From the NCBI GenBank assembly GCA_024305405.1, contig JAKNDB010000088.1:3118001-3182000 (forward strand): DNA of 64,000 nucleotides, given 5' to 3'. This DNA comes from Dirofilaria immitis (taxonomy: Eukaryota > Nematoda > Chromadorea > Rhabditida > Onchocercidae). This document shows positions 14,939-26,780 of the stretch, in pieces. How positions within the stretch are numbered: the first letter of the stretch is position 1; the number at the start of each line of letters is the position of its first letter. Under the pieces are notes generated by a model. That model saw nothing but the letters and a program-made list of their open reading frames with translations, was not told the origin of the DNA and did no database searches. Made by a program: the position numbers and the translations under genes.

Positions 14939-16811
14939 TACAATAATGACTGTTAAAAGGAGCGTAATAAAAGTAATAATAGTTTACTTAATGTAAATTG
15001 AAAAATATTAAATTCAGATTTTTGTTGGCAAAGAGTACTGGTTCGAACAGGAATGATGATGTCTGTGGTTTTCGTAGCAGAAAGTTTGCCTTCATTTGGA
15101 CCGTTATTGGGTTTAGTGGGTAGTTCAACCTTAACTCTTACTTCGCTTATTTTCCCATGCATGTTTTATCTTTACTTAACAGTTGGCGATCAAATAGCAG
15201 AAGAAAAAGGAATGAAAAAACCAGATGAGATACCTTCATTTGTCCAGTTAGATTTCTTTTATTTAATTATTCATTTATAAATAGACTAATAAATTGATTC
15301 GTAGTGAAAATTAAAAATCCTTTGAAATTGAATGTCATGATTTAAGAAATTTAAATGATCACTTAACGATCAATCATCCATTCAAATTTAACTTAATTTA
15401 GTATTTCAAATTATCATGAAATTTGCAGAAAAATTCGAAAAAGTTTAATTTGATCCTTAAAAATATGACATTCAGTCTTAAATACCATCACAGTTAATTT
15501 CTTTATGAATATAATATATTATTTATAGAGTATTGGTAAAATCACCCAGACGACGCTTGATCATCTGTTCATTAATCATTGGTTAGTCAAGTTTTTTTTT
15601 TATTTATCATCAATAAATTTTTATTTCAATCTTTTAAAGTAATGATAAATGCTTATCATTTATTATCTAAAATAGATGATTTGAAAAGAAAGAAGATGTT
15701 AGCATACGGGATGCATTAAGATGTGAGTGTAATGAAGAATCTGAAATAAAATAAATTTATGTATATAATTTATTAAATGAATGTATTTTAAATGACAATC
15801 ATCAGTATCTTATCTTAAAAAGTTGATGGAATTTTAATCGAGCTATAAAATTTAATAAAACTATAACAATAAACCTATAAAATTTTAATTATTTTATGGC
15901 AGCCAAAAATGTGACTCAATTAATGTGCACAATATTTTGATGCTATATATTCGGCATAATAAAAACAGATCTTCTTTGAACGAAAATCAAAATATTTTGA
16001 AATTCAGTCGTATGATCATTCTGATCATGTGTGCATCAAGAATTATAGCAGTAAATATGTGAAAGTGCTCAAGCATGAAATTATAATCTTCGATGAAAGA
16101 TTAATTAAAAAATTGTAATTTATGGTTTTATGAAATAGTAAGGGAAATAAATTATGTAATTTTAAAGAGCTTTAGAAATTTTTAACAAAAATTTTTGAAT
16201 TAATTTATTCAATAGGTTATATCCATACATAAATTAGAATAGCTCATTGGATGAAAATTTGGCAGAAAGATAAAGTTAAATAATAACAACGTTTTGCATC
16301 CTTTCCGTCTTTCCACATATATGGAAAAAAAATTTTTCTTAAAAGAAGTCAAAGTTCAACTATTTTTTAAAGCCATTTTCACTTCTGAAATGATATCAAT
16401 GCATTTTCCGGTAATATTTCTGAAGGAAAAAAATTAATCGAAAAAAATTTCAAAAATTAGGATTGATTCTTTTCAGCTCCAAGAAATTTGTAATTTTAAG
16501 AATTCTTCGAGCAATAGCATTATGAAAAAGTGATAAGATTCTATTAAGGAAATTTTGCGTTATGGTTTTATGATGTTATTTTTATTGAAGTATTTGGATT
16601 CATCGGCGGTGCGTTGGCAACTTATACATCCATCAAAGAACTGGCAACAACGCGATTCACTGAACCATGCTACCTCAAACCATTCCTATCACCTACAGAA
16701 TCAATAGTAACCGAGGGTTATCTGAATTGTTGTGGAGCCTGGCAGAATGTTACACGGCAAGGAGACATTTCTGATTGCAATCCATATCTTGACTTCTATA
16801 ACGAGAAATAG
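12719..16811 (+). CDS. Amino-acid transporter, AAAP (transmembrane amino acid transporter) family
   Basis: Proton- or sodium-coupled amino-acid permease in a cell or lysosomal membrane. Exons: 12719-12898, 13042-13213, 13645-13836, 14068-14314, 14550-14756, 15018-15246, 15529-15581, 16591-16811, about 500 residues. The family's first membrane segment reads GDLAGGGIVALPAAIVQT (about residues 43-60) after the lead-in QGLGWIITSFF. The conserved mid-protein motif GHAAFPTILHDM also appears, but only after adding a G to the G4 run at 14231-14234. A second frameshift is the T6 run at 12832-12837, one T short. With both corrected the CDS is 1503 nt, a multiple of three. About ten hydrophobic helices can be seen. 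The last is followed by a tail of about 60 residues with five cysteines, longer than usual for the family. A TTTTAG acceptor at 12708-12713 suits spliced-leader addition. Substrate and exact subfamily are unknown. Confidence 0.9.
14883..14938. repeat. TAA trinucleotide microsatellite in transporter intron
   Basis: About 18 near-perfect TAA units within the intron 14757-15017. The poly-isoleucine open frame here is an artefact. Confidence 0.95.
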
Positions 16812-18374
16812 ATGAACAAAAGCATAATTTTCTGTATTCATTAATTTCGCCTTTATTCTCTTTGCTTTTGAAACGTTTCGAAAAGTAACAAAAATTCAAT
16901 AATTTTACAAAATTAATTGAAATTTTCCGCCGCGTATTAATTTTAACTTTTCATCCGCCACATTAAGACTTCTTAAAAATTATTTGTAAACTCGAAGAAT
17001 TCTGATGAATTTACAATACTTCGAATTATTTTCCCAATTTAAGTCATCTTTTGAAATTTGAAAATTTTATAGTCATTAATCTGTTAAATAATATTGTAAA
17101 CAAAAAAAAAAAAACGAAACAAGCAAACAAACAAACGTAGTAATTCGAAAACAACATTAGCCAATATTTGATATTCAACCTGTGTTGAAAACTTATCGAT
17201 AGAATATTGATAGATGAAGAAATATTCAAAATAAGTATATAATTAAGAAATGATGAATAATAGAAGATTTTCTAGGATTTTATTCATTCAAAATCAATAA
17301 ATAAATTCAAGATTCTCTAAGGAAGCTATTAAAAGTTCTGAATAATTCTGTTGATGATTTATCGAAAATTTAGCAACAATGTTAATGAGATCTAATCAAA
17401 CTTTAGTGAGAAAAACACAGCTGAAGAAATGGGATATATTGCGTATATAAATAATATAGAGTATGTGATTTCTGTTTCGTTTGTACCTCACATATAAATA
17501 TATACATTTACATATACATATATATATATATATATATATACGAATAATTATATATATATATATATATATGTATATATAATTATTCAAATATACGATATAT
17601 AGTACATTTATAATTCTGTTATTTTGTCTCTTTAATACCTATCGAATTTGATAACTAACAAAAGTATTTAAATGTACACTGCTAAAATTTTGTTTTATTT
17701 TTAGCGTATAATTCTAAGCTTTAATATTTTTCCTAACTCCTTTATTTCTAAAACTCAAAACTTCACTAATTATTTTCCTTTTCATGATCCCTATCAATTC
17801 CAATTATAGAATTGAATTGTAAATTCATCGTAGATACTTATTAAATTTAATAGAAATTTATAAGAAATTCCCTCTGGAAACTTTTTGATACTAACTTAAA
17901 TTATGGTTTCATGTACATAATCATTGTTTTTGCTTTTAATTTAATATCTGCTTCTGTTGATCGATTTCACTTGTAAATAAATTTGTCATGTTTACCTTTT
18001 TCGACAAATTTATCTAAATATTTCATCATATCAAACAATCTTAGACGATACGATGGTCTTAATTACATAGTGAAATTAATTTCAATTACATAAAAGTGAT
18101 TCCAATGATTAATGATGTGTAAATCAGAGGATAAAACGAGAAACCGAATTGCGATAGAATCTAACATACTATGAAAATTTGCTAATTTAAAACATGTTAT
18201 TTAAAATGAAAGGAACTGAACATTTTCGAATTTCGGAAATTTAAATGTTTTATATAAATTTGCATTTCTTATATGGTTTCAAAATTCGGAGAATGCAGAA
18301 AGCAGTCGTTTATACAGATTTTGTATTTTAATAGTGTAGTCTTCAAGTTTTGTGAAATTTACTGCAAATCAGAC
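16812..18374. other. Intergenic region with TA-rich repeats
   Basis: AT-rich spacer between two same-strand genes. An interrupted TA microsatellite spans about 17515-17580. No coding exon recognised. Confidence 0.6.
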
Positions 18375-19766
18375 ATGACGGAAGAACGGCTGTTGCTGTC
18401 GACGACTTCTACTATTCAGTGAGATTCTTTTAAACTGTTAAGAAGAAAATTTTTGAAATTTATGTTTGCTTTTAAGAAAAGATCAAAATCTAAATTGTAC
18501 GATTAAAAATAAATATGTAAAACTATTAATAATGTCATAAAAAATTCAAGAAAAAATGAATAAGCAATAGTGATATGGAAAAGTTAAAATTCTAATAATC
18601 AAATAAGATTATAAGGTATGAAAAATTAATTGATGAACATGAATACTTTAATTTACTACTAATTTTTCAAACGATTACCTGTTTTCTTTCTGCTCCAAAT
18701 TTCATGCGAAATTTACGTATTCGAAATTATTTAAAAGTATACTATTAATTAAAATTTAAAGGGGAAATTTGATTTGATTATGTAAATCATTTTAAAAATT
18801 TCCCGACTTATTATTTGAAGCTAGATTTCTATATAATTTTTTTTCATTGTGACAGGAATTTAACAAACGAACATATGATATGCTTGAACTCTGGTAGGGA
18901 TATTCTATGCAATGCAACCAAATATTGTTATCATCTCTTATTTACAACGATTTACGGTAAATTTGAACAATTCGGATGTGATCAACCAGATAATCAACGA
19001 GCAGCTGCACTTGCATATATACCACCAAATGATGATTATCAACAAATTTGCATTTTATCAGGCTTGTTTCTTGTTAAGAGAATGTTGACAAGATTAGGAT
19101 TCCATAATTTTTTCGGTCGATACATATGGGGGCCTCAATTGATAATTTAAATGATAATTTAAATTAAATGTCAAATAGTTCTAATTTCATTTCATTCACT
19201 AGCAATTTGAAGCATTTCATCTCATTTCAAAATTTTCAACTAAACACAGGATTGATTAGAATTAATTAGAAATTTTATACCTAATAAAAATTTTTTAAAT
19301 CAGTCCTTCCGGTTCTGCTTTAAGATTTATCATTATTCATTTCAAAATTCAACTAAACACAGGATTGATTAGAAATTTTATAAACATAAAAATAAGAAAT
19401 TCATCATTACAGGAGCTACAAAATTGTGCTACTGTATTGCATCACAATGTAATGAGCAATGGATTGTTGATATTATACAACAGGAATTTAATAGCAGTCA
19501 TATGCTATACTTACTGATCGGTCTAATATTTATCATTGTGCCATGGAATGTTTTATTATGTTATATCAATCGTCGATACATAAAAATTATACTATTCAGT
19601 CTTTCATCATTTCTGCCAAGCGGTACTTTAAATGAAATTCAAAAATGTTCTCTTTTCCTTATTACCTTAAATGTAAGTAATATATATAAATTTATGATAA
19701 TTTATTTTTGCAAATGATTCTAAAACGAATTAGTATCACTATATTGGAGAATTTTTCTTAAAAAAA

Positions 19767-19805
<39 letters not shown>

Positions 19806-22414
19806 ATGCTCCAAGAAAGGTTTATTATTCTGATAACTGGCAAATAGTCGAATGTGTTAAAGATGCTTATGTTTCTTCTACAAACAATGCAAAAAACTTA
19901 TAAAAATTAATTAGTAAATGCATCCTTATCCTCCTGTAAATTGTATCAACCTTAATTTTTCAATATATTAATTTTATTATCATCTCAGTTTAGATAGTTA
20001 TTTCCGCATGTTTGCTTATTTCATCATGGATTCCCGCAATAGTGACCTGCGAAAGTAATAGTGTAGAACGTCATATCGCTGAACTGATATTTCTTCCACA
20101 GATATTCCGCAATACTTCTCTTCTTTCGCTACTTTTCATCCCATTTGGTTTTTTACCACTGTTGCATATACCAACTTTTGCATTTTGTATGATCGCTACA
20201 GTAAGTTATTCAAGAATTAATAAAACTAATTTTCAATAAAATACTTAAAGATTTTGAGGCAAAGGAAATTTGAGATGATATCATGAAAACTGGTAAATGG
20301 TAATTACAGAAAAGTCAAAGACATTCGAATAGAAGTAGATTAATTTTTAGTTTTAATTTGATTTTAATTAGAACTTTCTTCAGATAAATGAAAAAGCTTC
20401 CCGTATTCACGCAGTAAAAATATTCATGATATACTATGGTACTGCATTCGCTATTATTTATCATTTATCGGCATATTTTATAGGCAGAGAGATTAATTCA
20501 TTTGAACAATCATTTCATTTGGAATGTACTTTTAAAACAAAACATTGGATGGTAAAATCCAGTTCTGCATTTTCCGTTATCCATTTCAGGATATAACTTA
20601 GATTTTACAATAACACATTTATCTGCCATAAAAGTTTTATAATCCAAAATGAGTTCATTTCCGTATTAATATCTATTTCAAAACCGATTTGAATAGATAG
20701 CCAATATAAATTTTAGGGAATGAATAGCTGTAGAATGTACTGTTCTTAATTTACTTCACAAATAAGCAAAAGCTTATTATATTTTGATCAAATTTCCGCA
20801 TCAACCAGTTTTTTTTAATCTAATGAAAATATTCATAAATAAATTTCTGGTATTAATTATTAAATTTCCATGGTAAATTCATTTCCAAAAATATAACCAT
20901 ACAAATATTCATGGAAAATTATTTCTTATTCTTTTATTACACAGAAACTTTTGATCATTACCAGGTCAGTAATTACTAAAAGATGGCTATCTTTTAAAGT
21001 TTAATAATATCAGCAAAAATAGGTAGCAATAATATCTGCGTATCTGATTGGTGCATTGTATATGATAACTGCTCTTCTCTTGATCACCATCGGATCGACT
21101 AAACTAAGAAGTAAAAGAAGGATGATCCTTTGGTGAGTGAAGAATTAACAAAAAATGCCAAATCATTGCAACAAGAAAGTAATGTATCGACAGGTACAGT
21201 ACATTCTGCACCGCTTCGCTTAAAACATAATACCATCGAACTTTCACCAGAGGTTAGCAATCACAGATAGTGATAATATATTTTACAATAAATCTTTTCA
21301 TGAATCAGAAGATACATTAAGCGGATGATTTTATGGTAGACTCTTCGGTTTCCTTCAAAAATTCACTGCAACGATAAATCAGCTGATAAATCATTACTCT
21401 GAACAGGAAACTAAATCCGTTAAATCCTTTTGACCCGACAGTCCTAGTGACATGATCTTTATTTATTTTACTATATCGACTGAGTTCACTCAATAGTCCA
21501 ATCTTTCACCGGAATCTTCTACTCAATTATTATCCTTTATCAATTATTATAATTATTATTGTCTGTAATTTATTATCACAAAAAAGTAATTTCAGCCATT
21601 CGTCGTCAACACCAGCAGCAATGGAATTCTGAATCTGAAAAATACTTATTGTAACGATTGGGCTGCTATTCGAATTCTCACTAACAACAGTGAATTAAAC
21701 ATTCATCCAACCAAATTTTTACTACCGCCAGGGCGTACCAGTGCTGTAAGCAAGATTCAGATTTCATATTTTTCACTTATATGGATAAGTTAATAAGACA
21801 AGAAATAAATATTCGGAAATAAATATTTAAACTCGATAATAACTCAGATAATAAATAAAAACATATAGTTCAATGTCAAAGTAATAACAAAACAGAGTTG
21901 GAGAATAAAACAAGAATGAAATATAATTTCAAAGCTTTAATTTACGTATTATTTTGAACCAATTATCTTTAAAATAAATTTATACAAATAAGTCATGAAT
22001 TTCCCGAAGGGATCCCAGGAAAAAAGAGGGGAGTACTTCTTCGTATATTCTTGAATATTAAAAATAAACATTGAAAATAGATGAAAAGATTAATTAATGA
22101 AAACTATGCAGTAATTAAAGTAAATGAATGATCGAAATGGTAACAATAAAAAGACATGATTCGAAGAAATAAACAAATACTTCAAATAGGTTGTTTAAGA
22201 CTACAAAACAATTTTTCATTCATTTTAGGCCGAAATAACAATGAGAAACAATCTGATCAACGGAAAATCATCTAGTCGGCTTCTTATACAATGGTACATA
22301 TTAGGAGCGTACTGTCCAGCACGAAACGTGAATACGTTATGGACAAGACCATACTACGTTTCTCGTGATCAATGGCATTACAAAATTATTCGTATTTATT
22401 TCGATCTTGACTAA
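18375..22414 (+). CDS. Membrane protein with ET/Ly6-like cysteine module and C-terminal MSP domain
   Basis: Function unknown. Proposed exons: 18375-18418, 18856-19061, 19413-19672, 19994-20200, 20384-20551, 21023-21252, 21596-21745, 22229-22414. All phases agree, giving about 483 residues if one base is added in the A-run near 21118. Residues 15-100 hold a cysteine pattern like the nematode ET/Ly6 fold, ending CYCIASQCN. A membrane helix follows (about 113-133), then four more between about 168 and 330 with loop cysteines. The final 130 residues look like a major-sperm-protein domain: IELSPEPFVVN, a core with PPGRTSA, and a last strand WHYKIIRIYFDLD. Intron 2 would use a GC donor (CAG|GCTTGT). 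The start is uncertain: no signal peptide precedes the ectodomain in the chosen first exon. It could instead be two genes (ectodomain protein, then tetraspan-MSP) merged here. Confidence 0.55.
19226..19385. repeat. Direct repeat in an intron
   Basis: A segment of about 45 bp containing AACTAAACACAGGATTGATT occurs at about 19236-19280 and again at about 19348-19385, both inside the intron 19062-19412. The second copy lies just before the acceptor. Local duplication with small differences. Confidence 0.85.
19768..19802. repeat. TA microsatellite
   Basis: Perfect TA run of about 17 units in the intron 19673-19993. Confidence 0.95.
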
Positions 22415-23371
22415 TCTATTCGTGAATTTAGCGCCATTTAAATTATCCCTATTAATAATTAATTAAAATTTCTGATTGAAACAAAAAAACAGATGATATA
22501 AATGAAGTGTTCGACTACAATAATAATATCATTCGACATGAATTTGTTGTCTTTCATAAAATCATGACTGCACTTATTATAATAGATGATTGAATTGATT
22601 TTGATGTTTAATCCTTTCTCCCTCATAAGTGTAATGATGATTCTCTCGGTTCGCACTTGTAACTATCAACACATACAACAGTGCATTTCTAGACATTCCC
22701 GCATACTTTGCCTCACAAAATCCATTCGGAGTTATTCTCGATTGATTCACAAAGTTTCATAAATTTACATGAGAAGGTTTATGTTCAAATTGCGATCTTC
22801 GAGGGATAAAGCTGGATTATGCATTATTTTTTGTTCGGAGAGATGCGTTAGGATGAGCGAGAATGAAACATCTTACTTTTTCGTTGCAAAAATTTATTTT
22901 ATTTTATTCAAAAACTGTAGTGTTAATAGTATTAGTCATCTACTCTCTATTATTATTATTATTTCATAATTCATGATTTCTGCCCAGGTGATTATCTTAT
23001 ATGAAGCTTATTTTTAAGTTGGAGCTTATATTTATAAACATTTAAAAATCATATTAATTCTTACTGTTATTTTAATTTTTTTTTCTAGAGGAAACATAAC
23101 AGTAGCATTTACTGGAACATTTTCATCATTTGTTTAACCAATATTAAAGTATTTAGTCATATGTAAGACTTAGTTTTATTAATTTCATACTTTGTTTCTA
23201 TAGTTTTATTTTAATATTTGCTTGGATTGAAGCGATGTGAAGAAATATAATGGCACTCGTATTTTTTATTTTCATATCATTGTTATAAAGAGATACTAGT
23301 GCTAATAATATGTTGATTATTTCCGTTATAAACTTTGCCAAATAATATTTAATGAAGAATGCAGCACATTT
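22415..23371. other. Intergenic region, nothing recognised
   Basis: AT-rich spacer between the MSP-domain gene and alg-5. Short open frames on both strands show no conserved features. Confidence 0.6.
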
Positions 23372-23383
23372 CAGTATAACCAT

Positions 23384-25842
23384 ATGGATTTGATAGTGGT
23401 ACTGCTAGGATTCTTAATATCTTCTATTCCCTCGCTATCACTTGTCTTTATCTCCTATCGTGGGTTACTCCTTGGCCTATTCGAACACGAAAAGATCTAT
23501 TACAGCCAGTGTTTGTTTACACTCCGGCTAACCCTGGAACCGAAGAATTCAGGTCATTGTTCACTTATGATGATGATTCGTCCGGAGAACTTCATTGTAC
23601 TAAACCAGATTTGTATCTTTCTGTTATTATTCCTGCTATGAATGAACAGGTAATTTCCTTTATCAATCTTCCTTTGCATATGATTATTTTTTCATATGAA
23701 CTCTTTTTATATTTTTCTTTAATAACGTGATTAAATTTTTCATTTTTAAGAAGCATTTCAATTTTGGTTACCGTTTATTAGTATATGTTAAAATTTACAT
23801 TTGATTTTAATAGAGGTATACGGTATTAACTAATCGATATATTTTTTGATTTTAATAGAAGTATCGATTTTCTAATCGATATACTTAGAGGTATATCATA
23901 TCACAATTTGTATGTGCGTCTAAAGGAACAATGCTGAACATATAGTGCAGCATCAATGCAATTGAATTTTTCAGGAAAGACTTCCGATTATGTTGAATGA
24001 ATGTCTACCTTATCTGGAAGAGCGGCAGGCCGAAGATAGTTCATTTACATACGAAGTAAATGCCTTATGAAACTATTAATTAAGTGTAAATGTTACGGAA
24101 TGAAAATTTCAAAATGAGATGTTACCAGGTCAATTGGAAAAGCATAACTTCTCAGTCGTAGAAATGAGACACGGAATTCAAAATATTATTTTGTCTCTTA
24201 ATTTCAAAATTTTCACTATAGAGTGTAATAGGAAATGTTGTTTTCTGAACTATTGCGATATGTAAAATTCGCTTAAAAATAGAAAATGTTAATTAAATTT
24301 GGAAACAATTTCAATATGTTCTAGTTTAATTTTTTATTTCATAAATATCTGATATTTATTTGCAGATTATTGTGGTAGACGATGGCAGTACAGATGGAAC
24401 TGCTGATACAGGTTATCAGTACATGGAGAAGTATAAAGGGAAAGTCAGAGTATTAAAGCTGAAGAAGAATCTGGGAAAAGGTATTTAATTTTATTTATTT
24501 TTAGAAATTTTACTACTAACCATGCTGTTTTAGGTGGAGCAGTGCGTAGAGGTGTATTATGTGCGCGCGGTTCATTAATTATGTTCGCAGATGCAGATGG
24601 TGCTACGAAATTCGCCGATTTCCAGTATTTAGAAGAACATTTACTTGATTTAATAGCACTAAATGGTTGTATTTCAAAAAAAGAGCCAATTTTGATTGGA
24701 TTATTCCTGCTATAGCTATTGGTTCAAGGTTTGTTTGGTTTGTTTGTATAAAGAATATGTTTCATGAAAAATGAATGTAATGGTTTTATTTTTCTTAAGA
24801 AGCTAAACCTTTGTTTTATTATAAATTTAAATTTATCATTTTATTAGATAATAATCTTCATAGCACTGACTGAACCGTTTTTAAATTTCAAGGTTTTATG
24901 ATTTTTTAGAGAAGTCGACTTTTTCGCATTAATTTTTATCCTCTTGCTGTTTTCTTTTTAAAATTTCTTTAATATTCTTTCAATTTCATAAATGAATCAT
25001 AAAAGTAAACCGATACTATTTAAAGTAGCAACATCACTGCTCATTTCATACTTGTGTCAAATTCATTAAAGTCTTTTTATCGACATCGACAAGTAGATGC
25101 TATATCAGAGTTTTAAGCGAAAAGAAGGAAAAAAGGGTATATTCTACTTTTTAGATCACATATGGAGAAAAAAGTATAGCAACACGTTCTCTAGCACGAA
25201 CCTTCCTGATGATAGGTTTCCATGTGATAGTGTATATTTTCACGGTACGAACAGTACGCGATACTCAATGTGGATTCAAATTATTTACACGTGGAGCAGT
25301 TTCAAAAGTAAGCTCTTGTCATGATTTTGTGTTAATTTTTTCTCCAGAATTTTGCAAAAATAATAATCCTTCATAAATTCCCGATTTTTTCAAAATACTT
25401 AGCCAAAAATATCTGTAAGTTTTTAAGTCAGTCACTGAACAGTTTTCGAAATTTATGAAGAAAAATATGTGTGGTTGCTTATCCTTATATGCTTTTCAAA
25501 TGCAAAGCAACCACAAAATTTATAAATTTAATTAAATCAATGAATCTAATACATTCTGTGTTTTCCAGATCATAGATTTTTGAATTTCAACAATATGTAT
25601 GCAATACGTTACACATATTACAGTTATTCCCATTGCTACATATCGAACGGTGGGCATTTGACGTCGAGTTATTGTTTCTCGCTGAACAATTCAACATTCC
25701 AATCCGCGAAGTACCGGTGACATGGCATGAAGTTGATGGTTCGAAAATAGTGCCTGTAATTTCTTGGATTCAAATGGGTCGTGATTTAATGCTCATTTGG
25801 TTTCGCTATACAACTGGTATTTGGGATTGTAATTTGCTTTAG
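23384..25842 (+). CDS. alg-5: ALG5, dolichyl-phosphate beta-glucosyltransferase
   Basis: Transfers glucose from UDP-glucose to dolichyl phosphate on the ER membrane, making the donor for the last three glucoses of the N-glycan precursor. Exons: 23384-23649, 23975-24055, 24366-24480, 24534-24728, 25155-25307, 25624-25842, about 343 residues. An N-terminal membrane anchor (MDLIVVLLGFLISS) precedes a GT-A, family-2 glycosyltransferase fold: SVIIPAMNE, IIVVDDGSTDGT, NLGKGGAVRRG, the metal-binding DADGATKF, RDTQCGFKLFTRGA and ERWAFDVELL. Three one-base frameshifts are inferred: G3 at 23462-23464, A7 at 24676-24682 and A6 at 25168-25173, each one base short. With them corrected the CDS is 1032 nt, divisible by three. 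A CAG acceptor at 23372-23374, nine bases before the ATG, suits spliced-leader addition. RPAC1 follows 0.9 kb downstream on the same strand. Confidence 0.95.
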
Positions 25843-26758
25843 AATTTATGAGTTTAATTCAAGTTTAAACATATCAGTGAATTATGCAGTTTTGGATGTA
25901 AAAACAGACTCATAATTCTAGACTTTTTAATATTATTGTACGGTTATTTGAACCCTTTTTGCAAAGTGTCTTTTTGTATATAAAATGTGTCACTGTGATC
26001 ATGCAGTTATTGGTTGCAGCACATCTGTTGCAATATGATTGCGTTTTTGGAGGATATCTTATATTGTTGAGAGACTATCAAAACTTTTCTGTTGAAAATT
26101 ATTCTAATAACTTGTTGTTGGTTGTTGCTTGGTTTTAACTTATCTTAGTTAACTGATATATGACAGCGTTTTCTAAACATATGGAATTTTTTGAGAATAT
26201 ATCACACATATTTCGACGTTGTTTTTCAACTATCATAAGTACCTCAGTGTTGTATTCAGAATGCATGAAAGTTTAATTATTTTCGGTGCTGTTAGTAGAT
26301 GATTTTTTATGAATCTACTAATGGTTTTTTTTCAATTTAGATGGTATAATTCATCCGATGTGCTCAATTTTATTTCTAATCTTTGTTGATATTCCATGTT
26401 CATGGTTTTATTGGAGATAGCATTGAAAATATGACAAGTTGTGGTATTTTTGAAATGAATCCTTTTCCCGTTTGCTGTATTGTTTTCTCTTCGTTGTTGG
26501 CTTTATTCAAAAATATAAAATTTTCGGTACCACTTTTGTATTTATCCATTCACGACCTTGCTTTAGGTCTTAGTTTACTCGTTAATAAAATACTCGTTCA
26601 TTTATTTTCTGATTAAAAACTTATCCACTTTGGGTATGCTCAAGAAAGTTCTCATAGTCAGCATAACTGAACCTGGATAGGGTAGTTTTAAATTTTAGTA
26701 AGCCGGACTGAATAGGTTCAAAAAAGATTGCTGGAAAATAAATTTGCGTAATACGTTG
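25843..26758. other. Spacer between alg-5 and the RPAC1 gene
   Basis: About 0.9 kb with no recognisable exon. The open frame near 26383 is hydrophobic and unconserved. The distance would be long for a typical nematode operon, but a shared transcript is not excluded. Confidence 0.55.
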
Positions 26759-26780
26759 CAGTCTCTATTTTTGCATAACA

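Noticed and set aside
14703..14996. Poly-isoleucine open frame
   Set aside because: Translation of the TAA microsatellite in an intron.
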